A DNA stretch of 64,000 nucleotides. Origin: Modestobacter italicus. Its GTDB lineage: Bacteria; Actinomycetota; Actinomycetes; Mycobacteriales; Geodermatophilaceae. The notes under the pieces were generated by a model. It saw nothing but the letters and a program-made list of their open reading frames with translations. It was not told where the DNA came from and searched no databases. Positions 1-13,650 of the stretch are shown here, piece by piece. Position numbers and translations under genes: made by a program. Location: NCBI RefSeq assembly GCF_019799965.1, contig NZ_JABGCJ010000005.1, positions 124,001 through 188,000 of the forward strand, read 5' to 3'. The first letter of the stretch is position 1. Every line of letters starts with the position of its first letter.

Positions 1-1646
1 TCGTGTTGGGCAGGTCCTCGTTCTCCTTGAACTCGTCCACGCACGCCGCCATCAGGTGACCGACCCGCAGGCCGCCGACGCCGGTCTCCAGGCGGTCCTT
101 GATCGCCATCTTCTTCGCGCGGTCGACGATGTTCTGCAGCATGGCCCCGGAGTTGAAGTCCTTGAAGTAGAGGACCTCCTTGTCACCGTTGGCGTAGGTG
201 ACCTCCAGGAAGCGGTTCTCCTCCGTCTCGGTGTACATCCGCTCGACGGTGCTCTGGATCATCCCGGCGATGGTCGCCTCGCGGCTGCCGCCGTGCTCGG
301 CCAGGTCGTCGGCGTGGATCGGCAGGGTCGTGGTCAGGTACTTGCTGAAGATGTCCCGCGCCGCCTCGGCGTCCGGACGCTCGATCTTGATCTTCACGTC
401 GAGCCGGCCGGGCCGCAGGATCGCCGGGTCGATCATGTCCTCGCGGTTGGAGGCGCCGATGACGATGACGTTCTCCAGGCCCTCGACGCCGTCGATCTCG
501 CTGAGCAGCTGCGGGACGATCGTGCTCTCCACGTCGGAGGACACCCCCGACCCGCGGGTGCGGAAGATCGAGTCCATCTCGTCGAAGAAGACGATGACCG
601 GCGTGCCCTCGCTGGCCTTCTCCCGGGCCCGCTGGAACACCAGCCGGATGTGCCGCTCGGTCTCCCCGACGTACTTGTTGAGCAACTCCGGGCCCTTGAT
701 GTTGAGGAAGTACGACTTCCCCTGGTTGGTGTCGGAGTCACCGCGCACCGCCGCCACCTTCTTGGCCAGCGAGTTGGCCACCGCCTTGGCGATGAGCGTC
801 TTCCCGCAGCCGGGCGGGCCGTACAGCAGGATGCCCTTGGGCGGGCGCAGCTCGTACTCCCGGAACAGGTCGGCGTGCAGGAACGGCAGCTCCACGGCGT
901 CCCGGATCTGCTCGATCTGCCGGGAGAGCCCACCGATGTCCTCGTAGTCGATGTCGGGGACCTCTTCGAGGACGAGCTCCTCGACCTCGCTCTTGGGGAT
1001 CCGCTCGTACACGTACCCCGAGCGGGACTCCAGCAGCAGCGAGTCGCCGCTGCGCAGTGGCTGGCCCGCCAGGGAGTCGGCGAGGCGGACCACCCGCTCC
1101 TCGTCGGTGTGCCCGATGACCAGCGCGCGGCGCGGCTCGCCGTCAACCGGTTCGAGCAGCTCCTTGAGCATGACCACGTCGCCGGCGCGCTCGAAGCCCC
1201 GCGCGGCGACCACGTTCATCGCCTCGTTGAGCATGACCTCCTGGCCCTGGCGGAGGTCGGTCACCTCCAGCGCCGGGGAGACGGTCACCCGGAGCTTGCG
1301 GCCGCCGGTGAACACGTCGACCGTGCCGTCCTCGAAGGCCTCCAGGAAGACGCCGTAGCCGGACGGCGGCTGGCCCAGCCGCTCGATCTCCTCCTTCAGC
1401 GTGACCAGCTGCTCGCGCGCCTCGCGGAGCGTGCCGGCCAGCTTGTCGTTGCGCTCGGAGAGGAAGGCCGCCCGGCCCTCCGCCTCGGCCAGTCGCTCCT
1501 CGAGCGCGCGCACCTGGCGCGGGCTGTCGGAGACCTTGCGTCGCAGCAGCCCGATCTCCTCCTCGAGGTAGGAGATCTGGCTCACCAGGGAGGCGACGTC
1601 ACGTTCACGCCGCGCTCGGAACTCATCAGGACCAATGCCGCCCATC
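1..1646 (-). CDS. mpa: Proteasome-associated AAA ATPase (Mpa/ARC), 3' end cut by window
   Basis: This hexameric ATPase recognises pupylated proteins, unfolds them and feeds them to the 20S proteasome. The visible 548 codons begin with a coiled coil (about residues 15-95, rich in Glu, Arg and Leu), which in this family binds Pup. Interdomain OB folds follow (about 100-235), then the AAA module with Walker A GPPGCGKT near residue 275 and Walker [13 protein letters not shown]. Family members are about 590-610 aa, so roughly the last 45-60 residues, including the proteasome-docking tail, lie beyond base 1. The ATG at 1646 is preceded by a GGAGG-type ribosome site. An A+T-rich TATAGAT about 40 bp upstream (1685-1691) could be the -10 element. 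Dop and Pup genes normally follow in the direction that leaves the window. Confidence 0.95.
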
Positions 1647-1775
1647 GCGCACCTCCGCACACATCGGGGGGAGCCAGGAGGCCAATCTATACACGCGCGG
1701 ACCGACGGCGCCGCTGGATCGTGAACGCGTGCGGACGCTGGGTCAGGACGTCACCGGACCGACACGCGGGCCCGC

Positions 1776-2840
<1,065 letters not shown>

Positions 2841-2854
2841 CTAACCTCGGGGCC

Positions 2855-3844
2855 ATGACGGTGACGCTGGACGCCGGCCGGTCCTCCGGGGCCGAGCCGG
2901 GCACGACTGCCCCGGAGACGACCACCCCCGCGGAGGCCGCCGCCGAGCGGACGACGGCTGCCGACAGCACCCCGCGCCGTCCGTCGCTGTCCCCGTCCCG
3001 GGCCGCGGACTTCAAGACCTGCCCGCTGCTGTACCGCTTCCGCACCATCGACCGGCTGCCGGAGAAGAAGTCGCGGGCGGCCGTCCGCGGCACCCTCGTG
3101 CACGCGGTGCTGGAGAAGCTCTACGACCTGCCGCCCGCGCAGCGCACCGTCGAGGCCGCCCGCACCCTGGTCGACCCCGCCTGGGCCGAGCTGCGCGAGG
3201 AGCCGGGCATCACCGAGCTGTTCGAGGCGCCCGAGGGCGCTCCGGGAGACGGACCGGCGCCGAAGGCGGAGAGCCTGGAGGCGTGGCTTGCCTCGGCCGG
3301 TGAGCTGGTGGAGACCTACTTCCGGCTGGAGGACCCGACCCGCATCCAGCCCGAGGGCCGGGAGGAGCTGGTCGAGGTCACGCTCCCCGACGGGCTGCTG
3401 CTGCGCGGGTACGTCGACCGGCTGGACGTCGCCCCGACCGGTGCGCTGCGGGTGGTCGACTACAAGACCGGGGGCATGCCCCGGGAGGCCTTCGAGGGCA
3501 AGGCCCTGTTCCAGATGAAGTTCTACGCACTCGTGCTGTGGCGCACCCGCGGCGTGGTCGCCGCCCAGCTCAAGCTGCTGTACCTCAAGGACGGCGACGC
3601 CCTCACCTACTCCCCCGACGAGGCCGAGCTGCTGCGCTTCGAGCGCACGCTGCAGGCGATCTGGGCGGCGATCGAGCGGGCCGTGGAGACCGGCGACTTC
3701 CGGGCCAACAAGAGCCGGCTGTGCAGCTGGTGCGACCACCAGGCGCTCTGCCCGGCCTTCGGTGGCACTCCCCCGCCGTTCCCGGCCGAGGCCGCGGCCG
3801 CCGCCGGCTGGCGCACCACGCTGCCCCTGACCACCGTCGGCTGA
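2855..3844 (+). CDS. RecB-family PD-(D/E)XK exonuclease with probable Fe-S cluster
   Basis: This single-domain nuclease of the Cas4/AddB-like RecB family is 329 aa from the ATG at 2855. The nuclease core shows GTLVHAVLEKLYD (metal-binding His) and the catalytic stretch GYVDRLDV...VVDYKTG, giving the Asp and Asp-x-Lys signature. One early cysteine (DFKTCPLLYRF) and a C-terminal CSWCDHQALCPAFG match the split four-cysteine arrangement that binds a 4Fe-4S cluster in AddB and Cas4. The first 45 residues are low-complexity Ala/Thr/Pro. An in-frame ATG lies upstream at 2825, but 2855 fits the start of plausible coding sequence better. It diverges from trmI, an arrangement also recalled for M. tuberculosis Rv2118c/Rv2119. 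Its DNA substrate is unknown. Confidence 0.85.
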   Translation: MTVTLDAGRSSGAEPGTTAPETTTPAEAAAERTTAADSTPRRPSLSPSRAADFKTCPLLYRFRTIDRLPEKKSRAAVRGTLVHAVLEKLYDLPPAQRTVEAARTLVDPAWAELREEPGITELFEAPEGAPGDGPAPKAESLEAWLASAGELVETYFRLEDPTRIQPEGREELVEVTLPDGLLLRGYVDRLDVAPTGALRVVDYKTGGMPREAFEGKALFQMKFYALVLWRTRGVVAAQLKLLYLKDGDALTYSPDEAELLRFERTLQAIWAAIERAVETGDFRANKSRLCSWCDHQALCPAFGGTPPPFPAEAAAAAGWRTTLPLTTVG

Positions 3845-3900
3845 CGGCCGCACCGAGCCGCCGCGGCGACCAGCCCCCGGCCCTTCGCTCGCGAGACCTT

Positions 3901-4665
3901 TCAGTCAGCGGGCGGCTGCTCGCCGAGGTCGTGCAGCACGAGCGTCACGAACCCCAGATGGCGGCGCCAGCCCCGCAGCCACGCCGAACGGTGCGCCCGG
4001 GCGATGGTCAGCGCCTCGGTCCGCTCCTCCTCGGTCGGCGCGTCGTGCAGGGCCCAGCTCGCCAGCGAGCCGGTCCAGGAGAACTCGTACGCATCCCACT
4101 CGGCCAGCGAGCTCACGTGCCCGTACCCGGGTTCCCAGCCTGCAGCCTGCACCCGCTCGACCAACCCGGCGAGGTCGAGGAAGTCCTCCACGCCGGCGTC
4201 CAGCGCTGCCAGGGCGGCCGGGGACGGCGGGGCGTCCCAGATCCCGTCGCCCAGCAACAGCCGACCGCCGGGTCGGAGGAGCCGGCGGACCGCCTCCAGC
4301 GTGCCGTTCAGCCCACCGAACGCGTGCGTGGCACCCACGCACAGGACCACGTCGAACAGCCCGTCCGCATCCCAGTCCCGGGCGTCCGCCTCCACCCAGC
4401 GCACCCGGTCGGTGAGCCCCCGCGCAGCAGCCGCCTCGGTCAGGCCCGGGGGCAGGGTTCGGTCGACACCGGTGCCGGTCGTGCCTGGATGGGTGGCGAG
4501 CGCCTCCAGCAGCCACCGGCCGTACCCGCAGCCGAGGTCGAGGAGGGCAGCCTCGGGTCCGACCGGTTCCAGCCGCTGTACCAACTCGCTCAGGGCGGCC
4601 GGGGAGACCGGGGCGGCGATCGGGTGGTGGGTGTGCGCGATGTCGCTGGCCCGGAGGAAGTCCAT
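3901..4665 (-). CDS. Class I SAM-dependent methyltransferase, small-molecule type
   Basis: The 254-aa protein has a Rossmann methyltransferase fold. The SAM motif I is LLDLGCGYGRWLLE near residue 42, the acidic residue after beta-2 is in TGVDRTLP, and motif VEADARDWD marks the adenine pocket. LRPGGRLLLGDGIWD (about 135-150) is typical of the UbiE/cyclopropane-synthase-like branch. No substrate-specific signature is visible, so the target is unknown. It sits alone between the RecB-like gene (convergent, 56 bp) and a HAD hydrolase gene on the same strand 149 bp upstream. Confidence 0.75.
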   Translation of the reverse strand: MDFLRASDIAHTHHPIAAPVSPAALSELVQRLEPVGPEAALLDLGCGYGRWLLEALATHPGTTGTGVDRTLPPGLTEAAAARGLTDRVRWVEADARDWDADGLFDVVLCVGATHAFGGLNGTLEAVRRLLRPGGRLLLGDGIWDAPPSPAALAALDAGVEDFLDLAGLVERVQAAGWEPGYGHVSSLAEWDAYEFSWTGSLASWALHDAPTEEERTEALTIARAHRSAWLRGWRRHLGFVTLVLHDLGEQPPAD

Positions 4666-4814
4666 CCGGCGGATGCTCCCAGGGGCTCACGCGCCCGGCC
4701 ACCGAGTTCCGCGTCGGCTGGCCCGGTCGCCGCCCACCTGCAGCTGAGGCCGTCGGCGCCGGGCAGGCGGGGCTACCACCGACGGTCCGCCGGGGGGCCA
4801 GCGGGTCGCTCGGT

Positions 4815-5552
4815 TCAGGCGCGCCGCAGCGGTGCCGTCCGGGAGCTCAGCAGGTCGCCGAGGTCGTCGACGGTCAGTCCCGCCAGCGTCTCCCGCAGGA
4901 CCAGGCCGGCAGCCGGTTCCAGTGACTGTAATGACGGGACGCCGAGCACCGCCGCCCCGGCGGCCAGGCCGGCGGCCACGCCGACCTGGGAGTCCTCGAT
5001 CACCAGGCAGCCACCTGGCTCGACCCCCAGCGCCGCCATGGCCTGCAGGTAGGGCGCCGGGTCGGGCTTGCGGGCCGGGACCTCGTCCCCGCAGACGGTC
5101 ACGGCGAACGGCATCCGGCCCAGGTCGGCGGTGATCGAGTCGATCACCAGGGCGGCGATCCGCCGCGGGGTGGTGGTCACCAGCGCGGTCGCCAGCCGAG
5201 CTTCGCCCACCGCGAGGAGCAGCTCACGGGCGCCGGGCCGCCAGGGCATGCCCCGGCTCGACATCAGCGCCGCCGTCCGCTCCTCGACCCACCGTGCGTC
5301 CGAGAGCAGCTGCTCCTCGTCCCGGCTCAGCCCCAGGTCGGTGTAGAGCACCTGCATCGCGACCCGCATGGACGCGCCGACGGTCTGCTGCCGGCCGGCC
5401 GCCGAGAAGACCCCGCCGAGCTGGGCGGCGAGCTCGTCCATCGCCTCGCCCCAGAGCTCCTCGGTCTCCACCAGGGTGCCGTCCATGTCGAACAGCACCG
5501 CCTGCAGTGGCTGTACCGAGCCGGGCACGCTGTTCACCGGGGTCGCCGACAC
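4815..5552 (-). CDS. HAD-superfamily phosphatase (beta-phosphoglucomutase-like subfamily)
   Basis: This 245-aa protein has the four HAD motifs: nucleophile and acid/base in FDMDGTLVETEE near residue 22, the Thr of VTTTPRR, the Lys of ARKPDPAPYLQA and the acidic pair in VIEDSQVGV. A helical cap lies between motifs I and II, as in subfamily I phosphatases and beta-phosphoglucomutase-like enzymes. It probably dephosphorylates a small phosphorylated metabolite, but the sequence does not identify which. The start is the ATG at 5552. It is monocistronic or loosely grouped with the sortase gene to its right, which is transcribed the same way and ends 36 bp upstream of its start. Confidence 0.85.
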   Translation of the reverse strand: MSATPVNSVPGSVQPLQAVLFDMDGTLVETEELWGEAMDELAAQLGGVFSAAGRQQTVGASMRVAMQVLYTDLGLSRDEEQLLSDARWVEERTAALMSSRGMPWRPGARELLLAVGEARLATALVTTTPRRIAALVIDSITADLGRMPFAVTVCGDEVPARKPDPAPYLQAMAALGVEPGGCLVIEDSQVGVAAGLAAGAAVLGVPSLQSLEPAAGLVLRETLAGLTVDDLGDLLSSRTAPLRRA

Positions 5553-5587
5553 CCGAGCAGTCTAGGGAGCCGGCGGCGGGCGGCCGA

Positions 5588-6286
5588 TCACGCCGGTTCG
5601 GTGCGCACCAGCGTTGCGAAGGCGATCACGTTGTCCAGGTAGCTGCGGGCGGCCGAGTCGAAGTCGCCGCCGCAGGTGATCAGTCGCAGCTGCGCGTCGG
5701 GGGTGTCGCCGTAGGCGGCGATGGTCGGGAAGTCGTCCTTGGGGTGGCGTTCCACCCGGTCGACGGCGAAGACCGCCGTCGTGCCGTCGGCGCGAGAGAC
5801 GCGCACCTCGTCCTGGGGCCGCAGCGCGCCGAGGTCGAAGAAGACCCCTGGTCCGTGCTCGGCGGAGTCGACGTGGCCGAGCAGCACCGCCGGACCGACG
5901 GCACCCGGGGCCGGGCCACGCTCGTACCAGCCGGCCTGGTCGTCCGGGCCCAGCGGCGGCACCTCGACGGTGCCGTCGTCGTTGAGGCCCAGGCGCAGCA
6001 GGTCGCTGCTGACGTCGATGGCCGGGATGCTGACCGCCACCGGGGCGGCGACCGGCTGGTCGGGCGTCGCGGCGGCCGTGGAGGGCGCACCGGAGGACGG
6101 CGCGGGTGGCGCGACCGTGGTGGCCGGTGCCGAGCTCTGCGCCCGGTCACCCGTGGCGGCCGGCTGCGGGGCCTGCTGCTGACCGGTCACCACCACCACC
6201 ACGGCGACGAGGGCCACGATCGCGAGGGCGACGGCCAGCGCCGTCCAGGTGCGGGTGCTCGGCCGACGGCCGCGGGGCTCGGTCAC
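5588..6286 (-). CDS. Class E/F-type sortase (actinobacterial)
   Basis: This membrane-anchored cysteine transpeptidase is 232 aa from the GTG at 6286, which has a GGAAGGA ribosome site. A short cationic N-terminus and one transmembrane helix (about residues 13-34) are followed by an Ala/Pro/Thr-rich linker to about 80. The catalytic domain follows, with VLLGHVDS (His), RLITCGGDF (Cys) and a downstream Arg in AARSYLDN. The TCGGDF block and the position of the His match the small sortases of Actinobacteria often classed E or F. The open frame extends upstream into the neighbouring gene but without family similarity. The gene 76 bp upstream encodes a secreted CHRD-like protein with a C-terminal anchor-like helix, a possible client. 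Confidence 0.85.
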   Translation of the reverse strand: MTEPRGRRPSTRTWTALAVALAIVALVAVVVVVTGQQQAPQPAATGDRAQSSAPATTVAPPAPSSGAPSTAAATPDQPVAAPVAVSIPAIDVSSDLLRLGLNDDGTVEVPPLGPDDQAGWYERGPAPGAVGPAVLLGHVDSAEHGPGVFFDLGALRPQDEVRVSRADGTTAVFAVDRVERHPKDDFPTIAAYGDTPDAQLRLITCGGDFDSAARSYLDNVIAFATLVRTEPA

Positions 6287-6362
6287 GGGGGGTCCTTCCG
6301 GAGGGCGGGTGGGGGCCGTGCCGCGCGGGGAGGTCGCCCTCCCCGCGCGGCACGGAGCCGGA

Positions 6363-7136
6363 TCAGGCCTGGTCGGCCTGACGACGGCGGTAGGCGACCG
6401 CACCAGCGGCAGCGGCACCGACGGCGGCGAGGGCGCCGACGCCCATGGCCGTGGTGTTCTCCGTGCCGGCCGTGCTGCCCGCACCGGTCTCGGCGCCACC
6501 GGCCGGGGCGGCGCCCATCTGCGCGGCGTCCAGCGCGCCACAGGCGGCCGGGGCGGTGGCCTCCATGGGCAGCGACGGGTCGAGATCGCTCATGACGTCA
6601 CCGTCGTAGGCGCCCGACCCGTCCTTGTCGATCCCGTGCACGACCAGGACGGCGGTGCCGGCCTCGAAGGCCGCGTGGACGTCGTCGGAGACCTCGAAGG
6701 TCCGCTCGTAGCTGATCGAGCCGCCCTCGGCGGTCGGGAACCGGTCGATCGCCAGGCCGCTGTCCGGGCTGGTGTCGCCCGTGGTGGTCAGCGACGTGCC
6801 GATGGCCCCGTAGTACTTGGCGGCCTCGGTGACGCTCACGAAGCCGTCACCGTCCGCGTCGTCGGCCAGGTCGTTGGTGGGGCAGGTGCCCATGGCGCCG
6901 ATGTGGAAGTGCTGCGCGTGCGGCGAGCCGGCGAGCAGCCCGGACGCCTCGATCATCACCGTGGCCGTGTTGCCGTCCAGCGTGACCATGCCGGTGCCGC
7001 TGACGCCGGACTGGTTCACCGCGCCGAGGTCGGCCTGGTAGCTGTGCGTCCCCTCGTGCGCCGAGGCGGCGGTCATGGTCAGCAGCGGGAACGCCGCTGC
7101 GACGGCGACGGCCGGGAGTGCGAGTGCCTTGCGCAT
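6363..7136 (-). CDS. Secreted CHRD-like domain protein with EF-hand-like loops and C-terminal membrane anchor
   Basis: This 257-aa protein begins at an ATG preceded by a GAGGAG site. A signal peptide ends near ASAHEG (about residue 26). The body resembles CHRD domains, with GMVTLDGNTATVMIEASGL then SPHAQHFHIGAMGTCP. It contains two acidic loops, DADGDGFVSVTE and DKDGSGAYDGD, which look like calcium-binding EF-hand or dockerin loops. After an Ala/Gly/Thr linker, a hydrophobic helix and RRRQADQA tail form a sorting-signal-like C-terminus. No canonical LPXTG precedes the helix. The adjacent sortase suggests surface attachment or covalent processing, but the missing motif leaves simple membrane anchoring equally possible. 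Confidence 0.75.
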   Translation of the reverse strand: MRKALALPAVAVAAAFPLLTMTAASAHEGTHSYQADLGAVNQSGVSGTGMVTLDGNTATVMIEASGLLAGSPHAQHFHIGAMGTCPTNDLADDADGDGFVSVTEAAKYYGAIGTSLTTTGDTSPDSGLAIDRFPTAEGGSISYERTFEVSDDVHAAFEAGTAVLVVHGIDKDGSGAYDGDVMSDLDPSLPMEATAPAACGALDAAQMGAAPAGGAETGAGSTAGTENTTAMGVGALAAVGAAAAGAVAYRRRQADQA

Positions 7137-7481
7137 GGTGTGCTCCTCGTTGTCGGGATGCGGTCGCCTCTGCAGAGGTGGTGGCCGCAGGACGGCGGTT
7201 GAGAACCACTCGCCCGTCGTGCCGGCAGACGCGTCGGTGCGCCCGCCGTCGAACAGGTCCGCGAAGACCGGGACCGGCTGTGGATCCGCAGCCGGGTCGT
7301 TCCCCCGCTGCCGTGCCGATCGCCTGGGGTTCGGGCCGGGGGGCGGGATCGGTTCACCTCGGCCTGCGATCGGTCCGGTGGCCGGCTGTGCAGCCCATGG
7401 GACTCCTGGCTCGGACGGGCCGGTCCGCCGCTGCGCGAGGGCCAGGACAACCGGATCGGACGTCGCCCACGAAGGCCGGGC
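7137..7481. other. Divergent intergenic region between CHRD-like gene and copC
   Basis: This 345-bp non-coding stretch lies between two divergently transcribed genes and should hold both promoters. The only clear structure is a perfect 12-bp palindrome, CCTCTGCAGAGG, at 7167-7178, 31 bp upstream of the CHRD-like gene. It could be an operator. No convincing -10/-35 pair, RNA element or small gene was seen. Confidence 0.4.
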
Positions 7482-8135
7482 ATGACTGCTGCGCCGCGAG
7501 CCGTGCCGTCCACTCCCCTGGTCGCCGCCATCCGAGCGCGGGCTGTGGCGCTGCTGGCCGTGCTCACGGTCCTGCTGCTCGCGGCGGGCACCGGTCCGGC
7601 CCGGGCGCACGACGGTCTCGTCGCCACCAGCCCGGGCGCGGACGCCGCGGTGGCCGCACCCCGGGAGGTCGAGCTGGAGTTCACCGGGACACCGCTGCCG
7701 CTGGGCACGCAGGTGGTGGTGACCGGACCGGACAGTGCGTCGGTCTCCGCCGGGGACGCCGAGATCCGCGGGACGTCGGTGGTCCAGGCGCTGGCGGACG
7801 AGCTCGCCGCCGGTTCCTACACGGTGCAGTGGCGCAGCACCTCCTCCGACGGGCACGCGCTCTCCGGGACCTTCGGCTTCACCGTCGCGCCGGGCCCGGC
7901 TGCCGACGCGGGGACCGGCTCGGCCGCTGCCGCGCCGAGCGACGCCGCTGCCGCGGGGGACGACGCCGTCGCGGGAGCCGACCCGGCGGGCGTGGGGAGC
8001 GACCCGGCGCAGCCGCAGGCGGCAGCCGACCGGGCGGCTGGTGACGGACTCGCGGTGGGGTGGCTGGGCGCCGGTGCCCTCCTGGTCGGCGCGGTCGCCC
8101 TGCTCGTCCGGGGCCGGCTCCGGCGGCGGGCATGA
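7482..8135 (+). CDS. copC: CopC-domain periplasmic copper-binding protein, membrane-tethered
   Basis: The 217-aa protein has a signal peptide with hydrophobic core LLAVLTVLLLAAGTG. Cleavage at ARA/HDG exposes the N-terminal His that ligates Cu(II) in CopC proteins. The beta-sandwich includes SPGADAAVAAPREVELEF and the second conserved region SSDGHALSGTFGF, whose His is the other expected ligand. A long Ala/Asp-rich linker leads to a C-terminal helix (about 185-208) and an RRRA tail, so it is probably anchored in the membrane. It overlaps copD by ATGA. The pair probably handles copper acquisition or tolerance at the cell surface. Confidence 0.9.
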   Translation: MTAAPRAVPSTPLVAAIRARAVALLAVLTVLLLAAGTGPARAHDGLVATSPGADAAVAAPREVELEFTGTPLPLGTQVVVTGPDSASVSAGDAEIRGTSVVQALADELAAGSYTVQWRSTSSDGHALSGTFGFTVAPGPAADAGTGSAAAAPSDAAAAGDDAVAGADPAGVGSDPAQPQAAADRAAGDGLAVGWLGAGALLVGAVALLVRGRLRRRA

Positions 8136-9514
8136 GCAGCACGGTCGCTCCGGCGCCGGCGGAGCAACGGGGGCCGGGCCCGACGTCCGTGGGCCGGCGG
8201 GTGGTGCACGCGGTCGTCGCGGCAGTCGTCGGACTGGTCGCCGTCCTCATCGGGGCGTCGACCGTCGGTGGCGCCGTCACCGCAGCCGCGCCCACGGCCC
8301 TGCCGGAGGCGGGGCTGCTCGTCCAGGCGGGTGCGCCGGTGGTCACCCTGGTCGGCCGGGTCGGCGCGGTGGGCACCGTGGGCGCGTTGCTGCTCGCCGC
8401 CGTGCTGCTCCCCGGACGATCCGGTGACCTCACCCCGCCTGCGCGGCGGGCGGTGGCCGCGGCGTCGGTCGGGGCCTCGGTCTGGGCGGCGGCGACGGCG
8501 CTGGGTGGGCTGCTGACCGTGAGCCGGCTGGTGGGCGTGGCACCGACGGCGCTGGACCGGTCGTCGCTGCGGGTGTTCCTCGGCGACACCGGGGCGGGGC
8601 GAGCGGTGGTGCTGGTGGTGGCCCTCACCGGCGTCGTCGCGGTGGCGGCCCGGCGCGGTCCCGGCGTCGCGAGCGCGCGGTTGCTGCTGGGTCTGGCGCT
8701 GGCCGCGCTCGTCGTCCCGGTCGTGCTCAGCGGTCACTCCTCCGCGGCCGAGGACCACGTGGTCGCGGTGACCACCCTCGGGGTGCACGTCGTCGCGGCG
8801 AGCCTGTGGGTCGGCGGCCTGGGCGCCCTGCTGTGGTGGGGCCGCGGCTCGGTCGACGCCGTGGGCCGGTTCAGCGCCCTGGCCCTGCTCTGCTGCCTGG
8901 CCACCGCGGTGTCGGGTGTACTGGCCGCGGTGCTGGTGCTGGGCGGCACCGGGGCGGTGGTCGACGCGCTGGGCAGCGGTTACGGCGCGCTGCTGGTCGC
9001 CAAGACCCTGGGGCTCACGGCGGCCGGGGTGCTGGGCTGGCAGCACCGGCGCCGCACCCTGCCCCGGCTGCGGGCGGGCCAGCCCGGCGCCTTCCGGCGG
9101 CTGGCCGTCGTCGAGCTGGCCGTGCTGCTGACCACCGTCGCCCTGGCCGTCGCGCTGGCGGCCTCCCCTCCCCCGTTCCCCACGGCGGTCGCGGCGACGT
9201 CCGCGTCGGCTCCTGCCGGGTCGCCCGCAGCGGCGGCGGACCCGATGGCCGGGCACGACCACGGCGAGCTCTCGGTCGGCGTCCTGGTCGACGACAGCCG
9301 CTTCCACGTCGCCGGCCCGGTCGCGGCCGGCCAGCGGGTGACCGTGCACAACGGCACCGATCAGCGGGTGACGATCACCGCGGACGACGGGTCGTTCGAC
9401 GTCGAGGTCCCCGGCCGGACCCTGCTGACCTTCCTGGCCCCGGAGCAGCCCGGCGAGTACCGCTTCACCAGCCGTCACTCGGCGACGTACACCGACGTCC
9501 TCGTCGTCCAGTGA
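8132..9514 (+). CDS. copD: CopD-family copper transport membrane protein with C-terminal cupredoxin-like domain
   Basis: This 460-aa polytopic protein starts at the ATG inside the copC stop. About nine transmembrane helices cover residues 25-355. The CopD region contains VVLSGHSSAAEDHVVAVTTL and the helix HVVAASLWVGGLGALLWWG, typical of the family. After the last helix an external segment beginning MAGHDHGELSVGVLVDD forms a cupredoxin-like beta fold of about 85 residues ending in YTDVLVVQ. That fold lacks the Cys expected of a type-1 copper site, so it may bind copper differently or be structural. Two copies of a 17-bp sequence lie at the stop codon (9511-9544). Confidence 0.85.
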   Translation: MSSTVAPAPAEQRGPGPTSVGRRVVHAVVAAVVGLVAVLIGASTVGGAVTAAAPTALPEAGLLVQAGAPVVTLVGRVGAVGTVGALLLAAVLLPGRSGDLTPPARRAVAAASVGASVWAAATALGGLLTVSRLVGVAPTALDRSSLRVFLGDTGAGRAVVLVVALTGVVAVAARRGPGVASARLLLGLALAALVVPVVLSGHSSAAEDHVVAVTTLGVHVVAASLWVGGLGALLWWGRGSVDAVGRFSALALLCCLATAVSGVLAAVLVLGGTGAVVDALGSGYGALLVAKTLGLTAAGVLGWQHRRRTLPRLRAGQPGAFRRLAVVELAVLLTTVALAVALAASPPPFPTAVAATSASAPAGSPAAAADPMAGHDHGELSVGVLVDDSRFHVAGPVAAGQRVTVHNGTDQRVTITADDGSFDVEVPGRTLLTFLAPEQPGEYRFTSRHSATYTDVLVVQ

Positions 9515-9607
9515 CTCAGGCCCCCGTGTGACTCAGGCCCCCGTGCAGGGGCCCGCGCCGAGCGGAGCGAGGCGTGGGGGGCGCGGGGGTCCTTCGAGGG
9601 GGTCCTC
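9511..9607. terminator. Convergent terminator region between copCD and metH, with tandem duplication
   Basis: A 17-bp sequence starting at the copD stop codon is repeated directly (9511-9527 and 9528-9544). It is followed by short GC hairpins: GGCCCC/GGGGCC around 9537-9554 and CCCGCGCC/GGCGCGGG spanning roughly 9551-9586. This is a plausible bidirectional transcription end between the convergent genes. No uridine tract is present, as is usual in this GC-rich context. Confidence 0.45.
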
Positions 9608-13402
<3,795 letters not shown>

Positions 13403-13432
13403 AGGGCGGTCCTCGGGATCGATCGGACACGG

Positions 13433-13513
13433 TCACGGAGGCGTCCGGCGCCAGGGCCCTGGCAACTCCGACGGGCAGCGCGGCGCCTCGTCGTCCTCGA
13501 ACAGCTCGTCCAT
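13433..13513 (-). CDS. Candidate 26-aa leader peptide upstream of metH
   Basis: An ATG at 13513, preceded by CAGGAAG, opens a 26-codon frame ending in TGA at 13433-13435, 30 bp before the metH start. It begins MDELFEDDEAPRCPSELP and ends GPWRRTPP. Of its 25 sense codons after the start, 23 end in G or C, the bias of real genes here, although the short length makes this weak. It has one Cys, one Trp and two Pro pairs but no methionine run or other obvious attenuator signature. It could be an independent small protein or a regulatory leader peptide. I do not recognise a family. Confidence 0.4.
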   Translation of the reverse strand: MDELFEDDEAPRCPSELPGPWRRTPP

Positions 13514-13650
13514 CGTCTCACTTCCTGCCCCGGGCACGCTCGAACCAGGCGCCCTGCCCGTCCGGGCACCCCCACCGCCCTCAGCAGGCCCCCGCGCCGC
13601 GGCCTCGGCGGCGTCCGGGCCGGCTGGCGAGATCGACGTAGGCTCGAAGG

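Noticed and set aside
13403-13650. Cobalamin or SAM riboswitch upstream of metH
   Set aside because: I looked for a B12-box and for SAM-IV-type conserved loops in the leader and found neither; a covariance-model search would settle this.
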